NCBI RefSeq assembly: GCF_021432085.1
Contig: NZ_CP090366.1
Coordinates: forward strand, 3,782,001-3,846,000
DNA from: Stutzerimonas kunmingensis
GTDB lineage: Bacteria > Pseudomonadota > Gammaproteobacteria > Pseudomonadales > Pseudomonadaceae
DNA length: 64,000 nt
Direction: 5' to 3'
Below are positions 56,288 through 64,000 of this stretch, in pieces. The notes below the pieces were generated by a model. It ran no database searches and was not told the origin of the DNA. It worked only from the letters and a program-made list of their open reading frames with translations. The translations under genes and the position numbers were made by a program. Numbering within the stretch: position 1 is the stretch's first letter; each line of letters opens with the position of its first letter.

Positions 56288-57145
56288 ATGCGCTGGAAAC
56301 GAGCCCGACGCAGCGACAATGTAGTGGACGCCAGAGGCCGCAGCGGCATGCGCCTTGGCGGCGGACTGGGCCTGGGCGGCATCGCCATCGTGGTGATCAT
56401 CGGCCTGCTCTCCGGCCAGGACCCGCTGCAGATCCTCGGCCAGCTGGCCAACCAGGGCGGCCCGGCCGTCTCCCAGCAGAGCCAGCGGCCGGCCGGCGAT
56501 GACCCGCAGACCGAATTCGTCCGGGCGATTCTCGGCGACACCGAAGACACCTGGCGTGCGTTGTTCCAGCAAGCTGGCGCTCAGTATCGCGACCCGACCC
56601 TGGTGCTGTTTCGCGGCGGAGTGAACTCGGCCTGCGGCTTCGCCAGCTCGGCGGTGGGCCCGTTCTACTGCCCCGGCGATCAGCAGGTCTATCTCGACCT
56701 GCAGTTCTTCGACGAGATGGCCCGGCGCTTCTCCGCCGCCGGCGACTTCGCCCAGGCCTATGTGATCGCCCATGAGGTCGGCCATCACGTGCAGACCCTA
56801 CTCGGCGTTTCCCAGCAGATGCAGAGCGCCCGTCAGCGCGGCGCGAGGATGGAAGGCGACAAAGGCCTGCTGGTCCGCCAGGAGCTGCAGGCCGATTGCT
56901 TCGCTGGAGTCTGGGCCTATCACGCGCAGCAACGCCACGACTGGCTGGAAGAAGGCGACCTGGAAGAAGCGCTGAACGCCGCCAATGCCATCGGCGACGA
57001 CAACCTGCAGAAGCGCAGCCAGGGCCGCGTGGTGCCCGATGCCTTCACCCACGGCACCTCGGCGCAACGGGTGCGCTGGTTCCGTGATGGCTTCGAGCAT
57101 GGCGATCCGGCGCGCTGCGACACCTTCAAGGCGACGCGGCTGTAA
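56288..57145 (+). CDS. YpfJ-type neutral zinc metallopeptidase
   Basis: A 285-residue membrane-anchored protein. A cytoplasmic N terminus (MRWKRARRSDNVVDARG) and one helix (LGGIAIVVIIGLLSG) are followed by the peptidase domain with ACGFASSAVGPFYCPGDQQVYLDLQFF, the zinc motif VIAHEVGHHVQTLLG and the third-ligand region RQELQADCFAGVWAYHAQ. These are the features of the YpfJ/zinc metallopeptidase family. The substrate is unknown. AAGGA precedes the ATG. Confidence 0.88.
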   Translation: MRWKRARRSDNVVDARGRSGMRLGGGLGLGGIAIVVIIGLLSGQDPLQILGQLANQGGPAVSQQSQRPAGDDPQTEFVRAILGDTEDTWRALFQQAGAQYRDPTLVLFRGGVNSACGFASSAVGPFYCPGDQQVYLDLQFFDEMARRFSAAGDFAQAYVIAHEVGHHVQTLLGVSQQMQSARQRGARMEGDKGLLVRQELQADCFAGVWAYHAQQRHDWLEEGDLEEALNAANAIGDDNLQKRSQGRVVPDAFTHGTSAQRVRWFRDGFEHGDPARCDTFKATRL

Positions 57146-57155
57146 TAGACGGCGA

Positions 57156-57186
57156 CGGGAGCCTCGCGAGCAAGGTCGCTTCTACG
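57156..57186. repeat. REP-like fragment
   Basis: The minus-strand reading of this stretch (GTAGAAGCGACCTTGCTCGCG in part) resembles Pseudomonas repetitive extragenic palindromes of the GTAGGAGCGRCCTTGCTCGCGA type. The dyad arms are GAGCCTCGCGAGCAAGG-like and incomplete, so this may be a single degenerate copy. Confidence 0.4.
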
Positions 57187-57253
57187 TGGTCATGCGGGGT
57201 TCGGACCGGCTGCGCGCGACCTGCTGCAGGCGGCGGGAGAACAGGGTTGGCGA

Positions 57254-57288
57254 CGGGCTTGTGCACGACCTGACTCGTGCACGGCCCG
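57254..57288. other. Inverted repeat between the peptidase and HAD genes
   Basis: GTGCACG (57261-57267) and CGTGCAC (57276-57282) face each other across 8 bases, extended by GGGC on the left and GCCC on the right with one offset. It may act as an inefficient terminator for the convergent transcripts; no T run is seen. Confidence 0.4.
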
Positions 57289-57358
57289 AATGCGGCAGCG
57301 GCCTCGCCCGCAAATGGCTGTGACTTCGGTGTGCGCCCCGTTCCCCGTCGCGCCGCGC

Positions 57359-57961
57359 TCAGATCTCGCCCGAAGAGAGCAGCCCGTGCAGCACCCGGCA
57401 ATCCGGGGCATAGAGATCGGCCAGTTCCGGCCATTCGTTGTGCGGCACGTTGACCAGTACGCCACGCGCGCCGGCCGCCCGAGCGCACTCCAGGTCGAAG
57501 CGGTAGTCACCGACCATCAGCATCGCCGACGGCGCCACGCCCCAACGTTCCGCCAGATGCAGCAGCCCGCCCGGATGCGGCTTGGGCGGCGCTTCGTCGC
57601 GACCGAGGATGTCCTCGGGCAGGAAACAGTCCCCCATGCCGACCGCGTCCAGAGTCACCCTGGCCAGTTCCTGGGCATTGCGAGTGAGCACTCCAAGTCG
57701 GCAGCCGCGCTCGCGCAGAGCATGCAGCAGCTCGCGAGCGCCTTCTGCCGGGCGCGCCGCGCAGGCCAGCTCGCGCTCGTGCGCCAGCAGCCAGGCGTGC
57801 TTGGCGGCGGCCTCCTCGGCAGGTAACGCCGCCAGGTGATGGAGGATGTCGTCCTCCTCGGGAATCTCCAGCGCGCGGCGGATCGCGGCGAAATCGTGCA
57901 CGGCGATGGTCAGGGTGCCGTCCATGTCGAACACCCAGTGACGGACCTCGGCGATCTTCAC
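57359..57961 (-). CDS. HAD-superfamily hydrolase (subfamily IA phosphatase)
   Basis: A 200-residue HAD phosphatase. Motif I is VFDMDGTLTIAVHDF (nucleophile and acid Asp), motif II LGVLTRNAQ (Thr), motif III PKPHPGGLLHLAERWG (Lys) and motif IV MVGDYRFDLECARAAG (Asp pair). A cap domain with EEAAAKHAWLLAHERELA lies between I and II. The start is a GTG that overlaps the tesB stop (GTGA). Phosphoglycolate-phosphatase-like activity is a family guess; the substrate is not known. Confidence 0.85.
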   Translation of the reverse strand: MKIAEVRHWVFDMDGTLTIAVHDFAAIRRALEIPEEDDILHHLAALPAEEAAAKHAWLLAHERELACAARPAEGARELLHALRERGCRLGVLTRNAQELARVTLDAVGMGDCFLPEDILGRDEAPPKPHPGGLLHLAERWGVAPSAMLMVGDYRFDLECARAAGARGVLVNVPHNEWPELADLYAPDCRVLHGLLSSGEI

Positions 57962-58827
57962 ATCCAGTCCTCGCGCACGCGGATCAGCCCTTCCTGCGCG
58001 ACGGACGCGACCAGCTGGCCCTGGCGGTTGAAGATGCTGCCGCGGGCGAAACCGCGCGCATTGCCGGCCCAGGGGCTGTCAATGGAGTACAGCAGCCAGT
58101 CGTCCAGCTTCACCTCACGATGGAACCAGATGGCATGGTCGAGGCTGGCTAGCTGGATGAACTTGCTCCACGAGCTGACGCCGTGCGGCTGCAGCGCGGT
58201 GCCGATAAAGCTGAAGTCCGAGGCGTAGGCCAGCAGGTACTTGTGCAGCGCCGGGCTGTCGGGCAGCGCGCCGTCGGCGCGGAACCACAGGTGGCGGACC
58301 GGTTCGATGGGCTGCGGGTTGGCAGGATCGACCAGCGTGACCGGGCGGATCTCGATGGGCTTGGGCCGGCGCAGCTTTTCCATCACCCGCTCGGGCACCA
58401 TCGGCGACAGCTTGTGCAGCAGCTCCCACTCGTTGGGCAGATCGTCCGGCCCGACCACGTCCGGCATCGGCAACTGATGCTCGTAGCCCGTTTCCTCTGC
58501 CTGGAACGAGGCGATGCCGGTGAAGATAGTCTGGCCCTTCTGGATCGCACTGACCCGCCGCGTGGTGAAGCTGCCGCCGTCGCGTACGCGATCGACGTCA
58601 TAGACCACGGGCTGGTGCGAGTCGCCGGGGCGCAGGAAATAGCCGTGCAGCGAATGCACATGGCGCTCCGGCGTCACCGTCTGGCTCGCGGCGGAGATGA
58701 CCTGGCCGAGCACCTGGCCGCCGAACAGCTGGGGAAAGCCGAGGTCCTGGCTCGCACCGCGGAACAGGTTCTCCTCGATGCGTTCCAGGGTCAGCAGGTT
58801 GACCAGGGCGTCGAGTATCTGGGTCAT
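57958..58827 (-). CDS. tesB: Acyl-CoA thioesterase II (TesB)
   Basis: A 289-residue double-hotdog thioesterase hydrolysing medium- and long-chain acyl-CoA. Motifs: IEENLFRGASQDLGFPQLFGGQVLGQVISAASQTV, HSLHGYFLRPGDSHQPVVYDVDRVRDGGSFTTRRVSAIQKGQ (first hotdog) and ASLDHAIWFHREVKLDDWLLYSIDSPWAGNARGFARGSIFNRQGQLVASVAQEGLIR (second, with the catalytic Asp/Thr/Gln elements). Length matches E. coli TesB (286). The ATG at 58827 is preferred; upstream in-frame sequence is not conserved. Confidence 0.93.
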   Translation of the reverse strand: MTQILDALVNLLTLERIEENLFRGASQDLGFPQLFGGQVLGQVISAASQTVTPERHVHSLHGYFLRPGDSHQPVVYDVDRVRDGGSFTTRRVSAIQKGQTIFTGIASFQAEETGYEHQLPMPDVVGPDDLPNEWELLHKLSPMVPERVMEKLRRPKPIEIRPVTLVDPANPQPIEPVRHLWFRADGALPDSPALHKYLLAYASDFSFIGTALQPHGVSSWSKFIQLASLDHAIWFHREVKLDDWLLYSIDSPWAGNARGFARGSIFNRQGQLVASVAQEGLIRVREDWM

Positions 58828-58903
58828 TTCGGCTTCCTTGATAGGGGGCTCGTACGGGCGCGCCATGTTACGGATTTCGCCGGCAACGCTCCAGCAACAG
58901 TGC

Positions 58904-59470
58904 TCATTGTCGCCAATCGTCCCGCCGCAGCCGGTAGAGCACCTGGGTGTGCAGCGGGTGCTCGGGCGAAACGTCCGGATGACCGAACGTGGTGGCCGGT
59001 TCCGGGCGCATGCCGAGCCCTTCCAGCAGTTGCCTGCCCGGTTCGTTGATCTGCGAGACACAGGCCACGACCTCGTCCAGCCCCAGCGCGCCGAATGCGC
59101 ATTTCAGCGCCGTCTGCGCGGCCTCGCGAACCAGACCCTGCCCCCAGTGCTCGCAAGCCACCGCCCAGCGCAGCTCGGCGACCGCGTTCGGCAGCGGCAG
59201 CGGCAGCGGCAAGGCGGACCAGACCAGCCCGCAATAGCCGATGAAGGCGCCGTTGTCCTTGCGCTCCAGCGCCCACAGGCCGAAACCATTGCGCAGCAGA
59301 TGCAGCCTGCTGCGCACCATCAGCGCGGCGCAGTCATCCCGGGACCACCGCGCCGGGTTGTAGCGCATCACCTCCGGGTCGGCACAGAGCCGCACCAACG
59401 GATCGAGGTCTTCGTCATGCCAGTTGCGCAGCCGTAGGCGCGTGCTTTCGAGTGCGAGTCGTTCAACCAT
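58904..59470 (-). CDS. GNAT-family N-acetyltransferase (RimJ/RimL-like)
   Basis: A 188-residue acetyltransferase. It starts MVERLALESTRLRLRNWHDEDLDPLVRLCADPEVMRY, as RimJ/RimL-type members do, and has the acetyl-CoA loop region AVACEHWGQGLVREAAQTAL (Q/RxxGxG variant WGQGLV) and INEPGRQLLEGLGM. A short GGCAGC hexamer repeat in the gene encodes an LPLPLPLP strand. The target amine is unknown. The ATG at 59470 gives the usual start. It is divergent from the histone-deacetylase-family gene. Confidence 0.83.
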   Translation of the reverse strand: MVERLALESTRLRLRNWHDEDLDPLVRLCADPEVMRYNPARWSRDDCAALMVRSRLHLLRNGFGLWALERKDNGAFIGYCGLVWSALPLPLPLPNAVAELRWAVACEHWGQGLVREAAQTALKCAFGALGLDEVVACVSQINEPGRQLLEGLGMRPEPATTFGHPDVSPEHPLHTQVLYRLRRDDWRQ

Positions 59471-59540
59471 CCCTGCTCCTTGAGCGCTCCGACGGCCAGC
59501 CTGCATACTGCGGCGCACATCCATCGAACACGCGTGGTTC

Positions 59541-60461
59541 ATGTCGCTTCCCTTGGTATTTCACGACGATTACAGCCCGCCATTGCCGCCGGGCCATCGG
59601 TTTCCCATGGAGAAGTTTCGTCTGCTGCGCGACCATCTGGTCGCCCTGGGTTTGACCACAGACGCAGCGCTATTGCGCCCCGAGCTGTGCAGCCATGACA
59701 TTCTGGCGCTGGCGCACGAGCGCAACTACGTAGAGCGCTACTGCAGCGGCGCGATGGGTCGCGACGAGCTGCGCCGCCTCGGCCTGCCCTGGAGCCCGGA
59801 GCTGGCGCAGCGCACCGTGCGGGCGGTAGGCGGTTCGCTGCTGGCCGCCGAACAGGCGTTGCAGCATGGCCTGGCCTGCCACCTGGCCGGCGGCACCCAC
59901 CATGCCCATCACGACCATGCGTCCGGCTTCTGCATCTTCAACGACCTGGCGGTGATCGCGCTCTACCTGCTGGAAAGCGGACGCGTCGGCCGCGTACTGA
60001 TCTTCGATTGCGACGTGCATCAGGGCGACGGCACCGCGCGCATCCTGGAGACCGTGGCGGACGCGGTGACCGTCTCGCTGCACTGCGAAAAGAACTTCCC
60101 CACGCGCAAGGCCCATAGCGACTGGGACATCCCGCTGCCACCCGGCATGGGCGATGAGGCCTACCTCAAGGTGGTTCATGACACCCTGAACTACCTGCTG
60201 CCGATCTATCAGCCGGACCTGGTGCTCTATGACGCTGGCGTCGACGTCCACCGCGACGACGCTCTGGGCCTGCTCTCGCTGACCGACGCAGGACTCGCCG
60301 CACGCGACAGCGCGGTGCTCGATCACTGCCTGGGTCGCGACATTCCCGTGGTCGGCCTAATCGGCGGTGGCTACGACAAGGACCGCGTCCTGCTCGCGCG
60401 TCGCCACGCGACCCTGCATGTCAGCGCCCACTCGGCCTGGCAGCGCCACGGACTCGGCTGA
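59541..60461 (+). CDS. Histone deacetylase-family (acetylpolyamine amidohydrolase-like) protein
   Basis: A 306-residue zinc amidohydrolase of the HDAC/AcuC/AphA fold. Catalytic parts: LAGGTHHAHHDHASGFCIFNDLAV (tandem His), FDCDVHQGDGTA (zinc-binding Asp-His) and YDAGVDVHRDDALG (second Asp), with GGGYDKD near the C terminus. In bacteria such enzymes deacetylate acetylated polyamines, acetoin-pathway proteins or small amides; the substrate here is not known. The active-site Tyr of many HDACs appears as GGGYD, so it is probably active. Confidence 0.87.
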   Translation: MSLPLVFHDDYSPPLPPGHRFPMEKFRLLRDHLVALGLTTDAALLRPELCSHDILALAHERNYVERYCSGAMGRDELRRLGLPWSPELAQRTVRAVGGSLLAAEQALQHGLACHLAGGTHHAHHDHASGFCIFNDLAVIALYLLESGRVGRVLIFDCDVHQGDGTARILETVADAVTVSLHCEKNFPTRKAHSDWDIPLPPGMGDEAYLKVVHDTLNYLLPIYQPDLVLYDAGVDVHRDDALGLLSLTDAGLAARDSAVLDHCLGRDIPVVGLIGGGYDKDRVLLARRHATLHVSAHSAWQRHGLG

Positions 60462-60513
60462 GCACCCGTCAGCGGCTACAATGCCCGCCCTGCTCGCCTG
60501 CCCGGTTGCCGCC

Positions 60514-61767
60514 ATGCCCCAGCCCGCTTCTTCCTTTCGCGTCGCCATCATTGGTGGTGGCCCGGCCGGCCTCATGGCCGCCGAAGTGCTCGGCCAGGCG
60601 GGCGTCAGTGTCGATCTGTACGACGCCATGCCCTCGGTCGGCCGCAAGTTCCTCCTGGCCGGGGTCGGCGGCATGAACATCACCCACGCCGAGGACTACT
60701 CCGCCTTCGTCAGCCGCTACGGCGAACGCGCCGGCGAGCTGCGCCCGCTGCTGGACGCCTTTACACCCGCCGCGCTGCGCGAATGGATTCACGGGCTGGG
60801 TATCGACACCTTCGTCGGCAGTTCCGGCCGGGTATTTCCCACCGACATGAAAGCCGCGCCATTGCTGCGCGCCTGGCTCAAGCGCCTGCGTGAAAACAGC
60901 GTACACATTCATACCCGCCAGCGCTGGCTGGGTTGGGACGAGGCCGGTGCGCTGCGCATCGCCGGGCCGCAAGGCGAAAGCCTGATCGACGCACACGCCA
61001 CCCTGCTCGCCCTCGGCGGCGGCAGCTGGGCACGACTGGGCTCCGATGGCGCCTGGGTGCCGCTGCTCGCAGCCCGCGGTATTGCCATCGCACCGCTGCA
61101 GCCGGCCAACTGCGGCTTCGAGGTGGAAGGCTGGAGCGCCCATCTGCGGGACAAGTTCGCCGGCGCGCCGCTGAAGACGGTCAGCCTCGCCCTACCGGGT
61201 AGCGCGCCGCGCAAGGGCGAGTTCGTACTTACCGCGACCGGTATCGAGGGCAGCCTGGTCTATGCGCTGTCGGCACCGATCCGCGAGGCCATCAACCGTG
61301 ACGGCGGCGCCACCGTGCTGCTCGACCTGCTGCCGGATCGCACCCTGGCGCAGGTCGCCAGCGCCCTGGCCAGACCGCGGGGTTCGCAATCCATGGCCAA
61401 GCATCTGCACCGCCAGCTGAAGCTCGATGGGGTCAAAGCGGCACTGCTGCGCGAGCTGACCGATGCCGTGTCCTTTCAGGATTCGCAGACCCTGGCCACG
61501 GCGATCAAGGCACTGCCCATCCGCCTGGTCCGCCCGCGCCCACTGGACGAAGCGATCAGCAGCGCCGGCGGCGTGCCCTTCGAAGCGCTGGATGCCAACC
61601 TGATGCTGCAACAGGTGCCTGGGGTGTTCTGCGCCGGGGAAATGCTCGACTGGGAGGCACCGACCGGCGGTTACCTGCTGACCGCCTGTTTTGCCAGTGG
61701 CCGAGCCGCGGCCGAGGGAATGCTGCGCTGGCTGCGGGCTGATCGGCCCACAGCCGCGCAGGCTTGA
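60514..61767 (+). CDS. NAD(P)/FAD-dependent flavoprotein of the HI0933/TIGR03862 type
   Basis: A 417-residue flavoprotein. The dinucleotide-binding loop VAIIGGGPAGLMAAEVLGQAG is at the N terminus; GRKFLLAGVGGMNITHAED and LREWIHGLGIDTFVGSSGRVFPTDMKAAPLL follow, then LLALGGGSWARLGSDG, a central domain, and a C-terminal EMLDWEAPTGGYLLTACFASGRAAAEG that closes the FAD site. This is the HI0933/YhiN fold, TIGR03862 subgroup. The reaction is unknown. ATG 60481 is an alternative start 11 codons upstream; the internal ATG at 60514 lies closer to the dinucleotide loop. Confidence 0.86.
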   Translation: MPQPASSFRVAIIGGGPAGLMAAEVLGQAGVSVDLYDAMPSVGRKFLLAGVGGMNITHAEDYSAFVSRYGERAGELRPLLDAFTPAALREWIHGLGIDTFVGSSGRVFPTDMKAAPLLRAWLKRLRENSVHIHTRQRWLGWDEAGALRIAGPQGESLIDAHATLLALGGGSWARLGSDGAWVPLLAARGIAIAPLQPANCGFEVEGWSAHLRDKFAGAPLKTVSLALPGSAPRKGEFVLTATGIEGSLVYALSAPIREAINRDGGATVLLDLLPDRTLAQVASALARPRGSQSMAKHLHRQLKLDGVKAALLRELTDAVSFQDSQTLATAIKALPIRLVRPRPLDEAISSAGGVPFEALDANLMLQQVPGVFCAGEMLDWEAPTGGYLLTACFASGRAAAEGMLRWLRADRPTAAQA

Positions 61768-61811
61768 TCGACGGGTGAGCGGCGGCCGGCTGTCCCGGCC
61801 GCCGCAGCGCT

Positions 61812-62834
61812 CTACATCTTCATCACGATGCGGCCCTCGATGCGCCCGGCACGCATGTCGTCGAGGATCTGGTTGATGTTGTCGAGGTTGTCGGTATGGA
61901 TGGTCGCCTTGACCAGCCCCTCGCCGGCGAAGTCCAGCGCCTCCTGCAGATCGGCGCGGGTGCCGACGATGGAGCCGGTGATGCTGATCGCCTTGAGCAC
62001 CACATCGAAGATCGGCGTAGGAAAATCTCCCGGCGGCAGCCCGACCAGCGCCACGGTACCGCGCCGCCGGGCCATGCCGATGGCCTGGCCAAAGGCGCTG
62101 TTGGACACCGCCGTCACCAGCACGCCGTGAGCGCCCCCGATGTCGCGCTGCACCACTTCCACGGGGTTTTCCTTGCGCGCATTGACGGTCAGATCGGCGC
62201 CCAGGCGCTTGGCCAGTTCCAGCTTGGCGTCATCCACGTCCACCGCCACCACGTGCAGGCCCATCGCCTTGGCGTACTGCACCGCGACGTGGCCCAGGCC
62301 GCCGATACCGGAGATCGCCACCCACTGACCGGGCCGCGCCTCAGTGACCTTGAGGCCCTTGTAGACGGTGACCCCGGCACAGAGGATCGGCGCGATCTCG
62401 TCGAATTCGACGTTCTTCGGCAGGATGCCCACGTAATTAGGGTCCGCCAGCACGTACTCGGCATAGGCGCCGTTGACCGAGTAACCGGTGTTCTGCTGGC
62501 CTTCGCAGAGGGTTTCCCAGCCGGTCAGGCAGTGCTCGCAACAACCGCAGGCGGTGTACAGCCAGGGCACACCGACCCGGTCGCCTTCCTTCACCCGTTT
62601 CACACCGGCGCCCACCGCGGCCACATGACCGACGCCTTCGTGACCCGGGATGAACGGCAGGGCCGGCTTGACCGGCCAATCTCCCTCGGCCGCATGCAGG
62701 TCGGTGTGACAGACGCCGGAGGCGGCGATCTTCACCAAAATCTGGCCGGGGCCGGGCATCGGCACCTTGACTTCCTCGAGGCGCAGCGGCTCGCCGAAGG
62801 CGTGTACCACTGCGGCTTTCATGGTCTGGGTCAT
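61812..62834 (-). CDS. adhP: Zinc-dependent alcohol dehydrogenase AdhP
   Basis: A 340-residue medium-chain dehydrogenase. Catalytic zinc ligands are in [15 protein letters not shown] (Cys), [12 protein letters not shown] (His-Glu) and the Cys in [11 protein letters not shown]. The structural zinc loop is [16 protein letters not shown] (four Cys), and the NAD-binding motif [27 protein letters not shown] favours NAD. This is the AdhP/ethanol-active pattern. It oxidises ethanol and other primary alcohols in the cytoplasm. The ATG at 62834 follows a weak GGAG. It is divergent from the AraC-type gene, which may or may not control it. Confidence 0.92.
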   Translation of the reverse strand: MTQTMKAAVVHAFGEPLRLEEVKVPMPGPGQILVKIAASGVCHTDLHAAEGDWPVKPALPFIPGHEGVGHVAAVGAGVKRVKEGDRVGVPWLYTACGCCEHCLTGWETLCEGQQNTGYSVNGAYAEYVLADPNYVGILPKNVEFDEIAPILCAGVTVYKGLKVTEARPGQWVAISGIGGLGHVAVQYAKAMGLHVVAVDVDDAKLELAKRLGADLTVNARKENPVEVVQRDIGGAHGVLVTAVSNSAFGQAIGMARRRGTVALVGLPPGDFPTPIFDVVLKAISITGSIVGTRADLQEALDFAGEGLVKATIHTDNLDNINQILDDMRAGRIEGRIVMKM

Positions 62835-63039
62835 CGGTTGGCTCCTTGAGAAGGGACGTTCGGGCCTGCAACAGGCAGGCCGGATCAAGCCTAGACTCGA
62901 ATCAGTGGCCGCGTGATGACGCCGACGCCCGCGGTGCAGCCGCCGGCCCGCAGCGTTGCACGAATGTTCCAGACCGGCCACGCTCGCGGGGCGACACTGC
63001 GTCGCGCAGCATCACCGCCTTGCGTTTCACGGAGCCGTC

Positions 63040-63879
63040 ATGGGTACAGCTGACTGGATCGATCTGAAGAAGGATGCCGAAACCGGTATCGAGACGATCC
63101 GTGCGCACTTCGAGGGTCATGCCTACGACCCGCACTTCCATGACAGCTACCTGATCGGCTTCACCGAACAGGGCGTTCAGCAGTTTCACTGCCGCCGGAC
63201 GCTGCACAGCAGCACGCCAGAGCAGGTGTTTCTGCTCGAACCCGGCGAGCTGCACGACGGCCGCGCGCCGACACCCGGTGGCTTCACCTATTCGATGCTC
63301 TACCTCGACCCGCACTGGATCGAGCGCGAACTGCGCGCGCTATTCGAGGATGCGCCCAACCAGTGCCAGCCGGCGTTCGCCAAGACGCTGGAAAGCGAGC
63401 CGGCGCTGGTGACGGTGATTGCCGACGCCTTCCAGGCCTTGCAAAGCCAGGACCTGCGCATCGTTCGCCAGGCCGCGCTGGACGCGCTGCTGGGCAAGCT
63501 GGCGCGGCACCTGGCATGGCGACCGCGGCAGACTGCCGACCCGCGCCTGCCGGCCGTGGCGCTGCGGGCACGGGACTATCTGCATGCACACATGGACCAG
63601 GATCTGGGGCTGGACGATCTGGCGCGGGCCACCGGTGTCGATCGCTTCAGGCTATCGCGGGCGTTCAAGGCGGCTTTCGGCCTGGCGCCGCATGCCTATC
63701 TGGTCCAGCTGCGCCTGGCCAAGGCCCGTCGCCTGCTCGCAGCCGGCCAGCCACCGGCGCTGGTGGCGATGAGCCTCGGTTTCGCCGACCAGAGCCACAT
63801 GGGCCGCTGGTTCCGCCGCGCCTACGGGCTGACACCGGCGCACTACCGCAGACGCTGCTCGAATCTTCCAGACCGCTGA
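63040..63879 (+). CDS. AraC-family transcriptional regulator
   Basis: A 279-residue regulator. The N-terminal cupin-like ligand domain has HFEGHAYDPHFHDSYLIGFTEQGVQQFHCRR and FLLEPGELHDGRAP, and the C-terminal double helix-turn-helix has LGLDDLARATGVDRFRLSRAFKAAFGLAPHAYLVQLRLAKARRLLAAGQPPALVAMSLGFADQSHMGRWFRRAYGLTPAHYRR. This AraC subtype often sits beside amino-acid or small-molecule exporter genes, which is consistent with a gene starting at the right edge, though that gene is not readable. The ATG at 63040 follows GGAG. Confidence 0.88.
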   Translation: MGTADWIDLKKDAETGIETIRAHFEGHAYDPHFHDSYLIGFTEQGVQQFHCRRTLHSSTPEQVFLLEPGELHDGRAPTPGGFTYSMLYLDPHWIERELRALFEDAPNQCQPAFAKTLESEPALVTVIADAFQALQSQDLRIVRQAALDALLGKLARHLAWRPRQTADPRLPAVALRARDYLHAHMDQDLGLDDLARATGVDRFRLSRAFKAAFGLAPHAYLVQLRLAKARRLLAAGQPPALVAMSLGFADQSHMGRWFRRAYGLTPAHYRRRCSNLPDR

Positions 63880-63929
63880 GCCGACAGGCGCGAGCATTCG
63901 GGCATCCGCCACCCTCGGAGCCGACCAGC

Positions 63930-63992
63930 ATGCCTCGCCTCGCCGCCACCCCCGGATCATTCGCCACGCTCTTCATGGAGCAGCCGTCATGA
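63930..63992 (+). CDS. Possible 20-codon leader ORF
   Basis: ATG CCT ... TCA TGA encodes MPRLAATPGSFATLFMEQPS. GGAG lies 9 bases before the ATG, and the stop overlaps the next start in an ATGA, which suggests translational coupling. It may be a leader peptide, or chance in high-G+C DNA. Confidence 0.25.
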   Translation: MPRLAATPGSFATLFMEQPS

Positions 63993-64000
63993 GCCAGCTG
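63989..64000 (+). CDS. Start of the next gene (cut by window edge)
   Basis: ATGAGCCAGCTG encodes MSQL and runs off the window. GGAG at 63977 is well spaced before the ATG. Nothing can be said of the product; the upstream AraC-type gene suggests a transporter or exporter as one option. Confidence 0.35.

Noticed and set aside
59190-59211. GGCAGC hexamer repeat inside the GNAT gene as a phase-variation tract
   Set aside because: The unit is 6 bp and short, so length changes would not shift the frame; it simply encodes a Leu-Pro strand.
1-64000. CRISPR arrays, tRNA/rRNA genes, insertion sequences or prophage
   Set aside because: No regularly spaced repeats, transposase, integrase or phage proteins and no RNA gene signatures were seen in reading the window.

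Overview
The window reads as chromosomal DNA of a denitrifying Pseudomonas of the stutzeri group (Stutzerimonas). The evidence is high G+C with strong third-position bias, Pseudomonas-type protein sequences throughout, a narXL / DNR-type regulator / narK / narGHJI / PpiC / moaA nitrate-respiration block, and a ColRS envelope locus. It is gene dense: no gap exceeds about 280 bp, so no stretch over 300 bp lacks a gene. I saw no rRNA, tRNA, IS element, prophage or CRISPR array.

Layout. 1-2.2 kb: start of a ferredoxin-NADP reductase gene, rlmG, and a MerR regulator with a textbook 19-bp-spacer MerR promoter driving a carboxymuconolactone-decarboxylase-family gene. 2.3-8.4 kb (minus): a molybdenum hydroxylase of the PaoABC type with cofactor genes (mocA, xdhC), then a DJ-1-family gene. 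8.5-12.5 kb (plus): purine permease, trmA, and a persulfide dioxygenase fused to two rhodanese domains behind a strong inverted repeat. 12.7-15.4 kb: an unusual fusion of cytochrome b561, ferredoxin reductase and 2Fe-2S domains, divergent from two c-type cytochromes (SHP/DUF1924-like and diheme). 15.5-17.5 kb: ECF sigma, zinc anti-sigma, a periplasmic sensor-like protein and a secreted His-rich protein, with two matching ECF-type promoters.

17.5-28.5 kb is an envelope-remodelling region around ColRS: two LtaS/sulfatase-fold membrane proteins, DgkA, an InaA-type kinase, a methyltransferase, a PAP2 phosphatase and a lipoprotein. A perfect match to the P. putida ColR box as I recall it lies upstream of the methyltransferase operon. 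28.5-35.7 kb holds the least understood system: a thermostable-hemolysin-family protein, an acyl-AMP ligase, a heme-oxygenase-like diiron enzyme, a short-chain dehydrogenase, a TPR protein and a QseBC/PmrAB-type two-component system. CTTAAG-type tandem boxes with the same spacing to a -10 element precede this operon and the following cytochrome b561 gene. Weaker versions flank the cytochrome fusion promoter 14 kb away.

35.7-55 kb: molybdenum cofactor genes (moeA, moaB, moaA), PpiC-type isomerase, narIJHG, two NarK-type transporters around a universal stress protein, then divergent narXL, a secreted protein with two NarX-like sensor motifs, and a DNR-type regulator. The narK-narX gap has FNR/ANR, NarL and IHF sites. 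55-64 kb is housekeeping: DUF4345, DUF411, a zinc peptidase, HAD phosphatase, tesB, GNAT, a histone-deacetylase-family enzyme, a flavoprotein, an AdhP-type alcohol dehydrogenase and an AraC regulator. The next gene starts at the right edge.

Together the window encodes anaerobic nitrate respiration with its cofactor supply and regulators, alongside envelope-stress and accessory electron-transfer systems. The proposed regulatory links come from motif reading and are inference.
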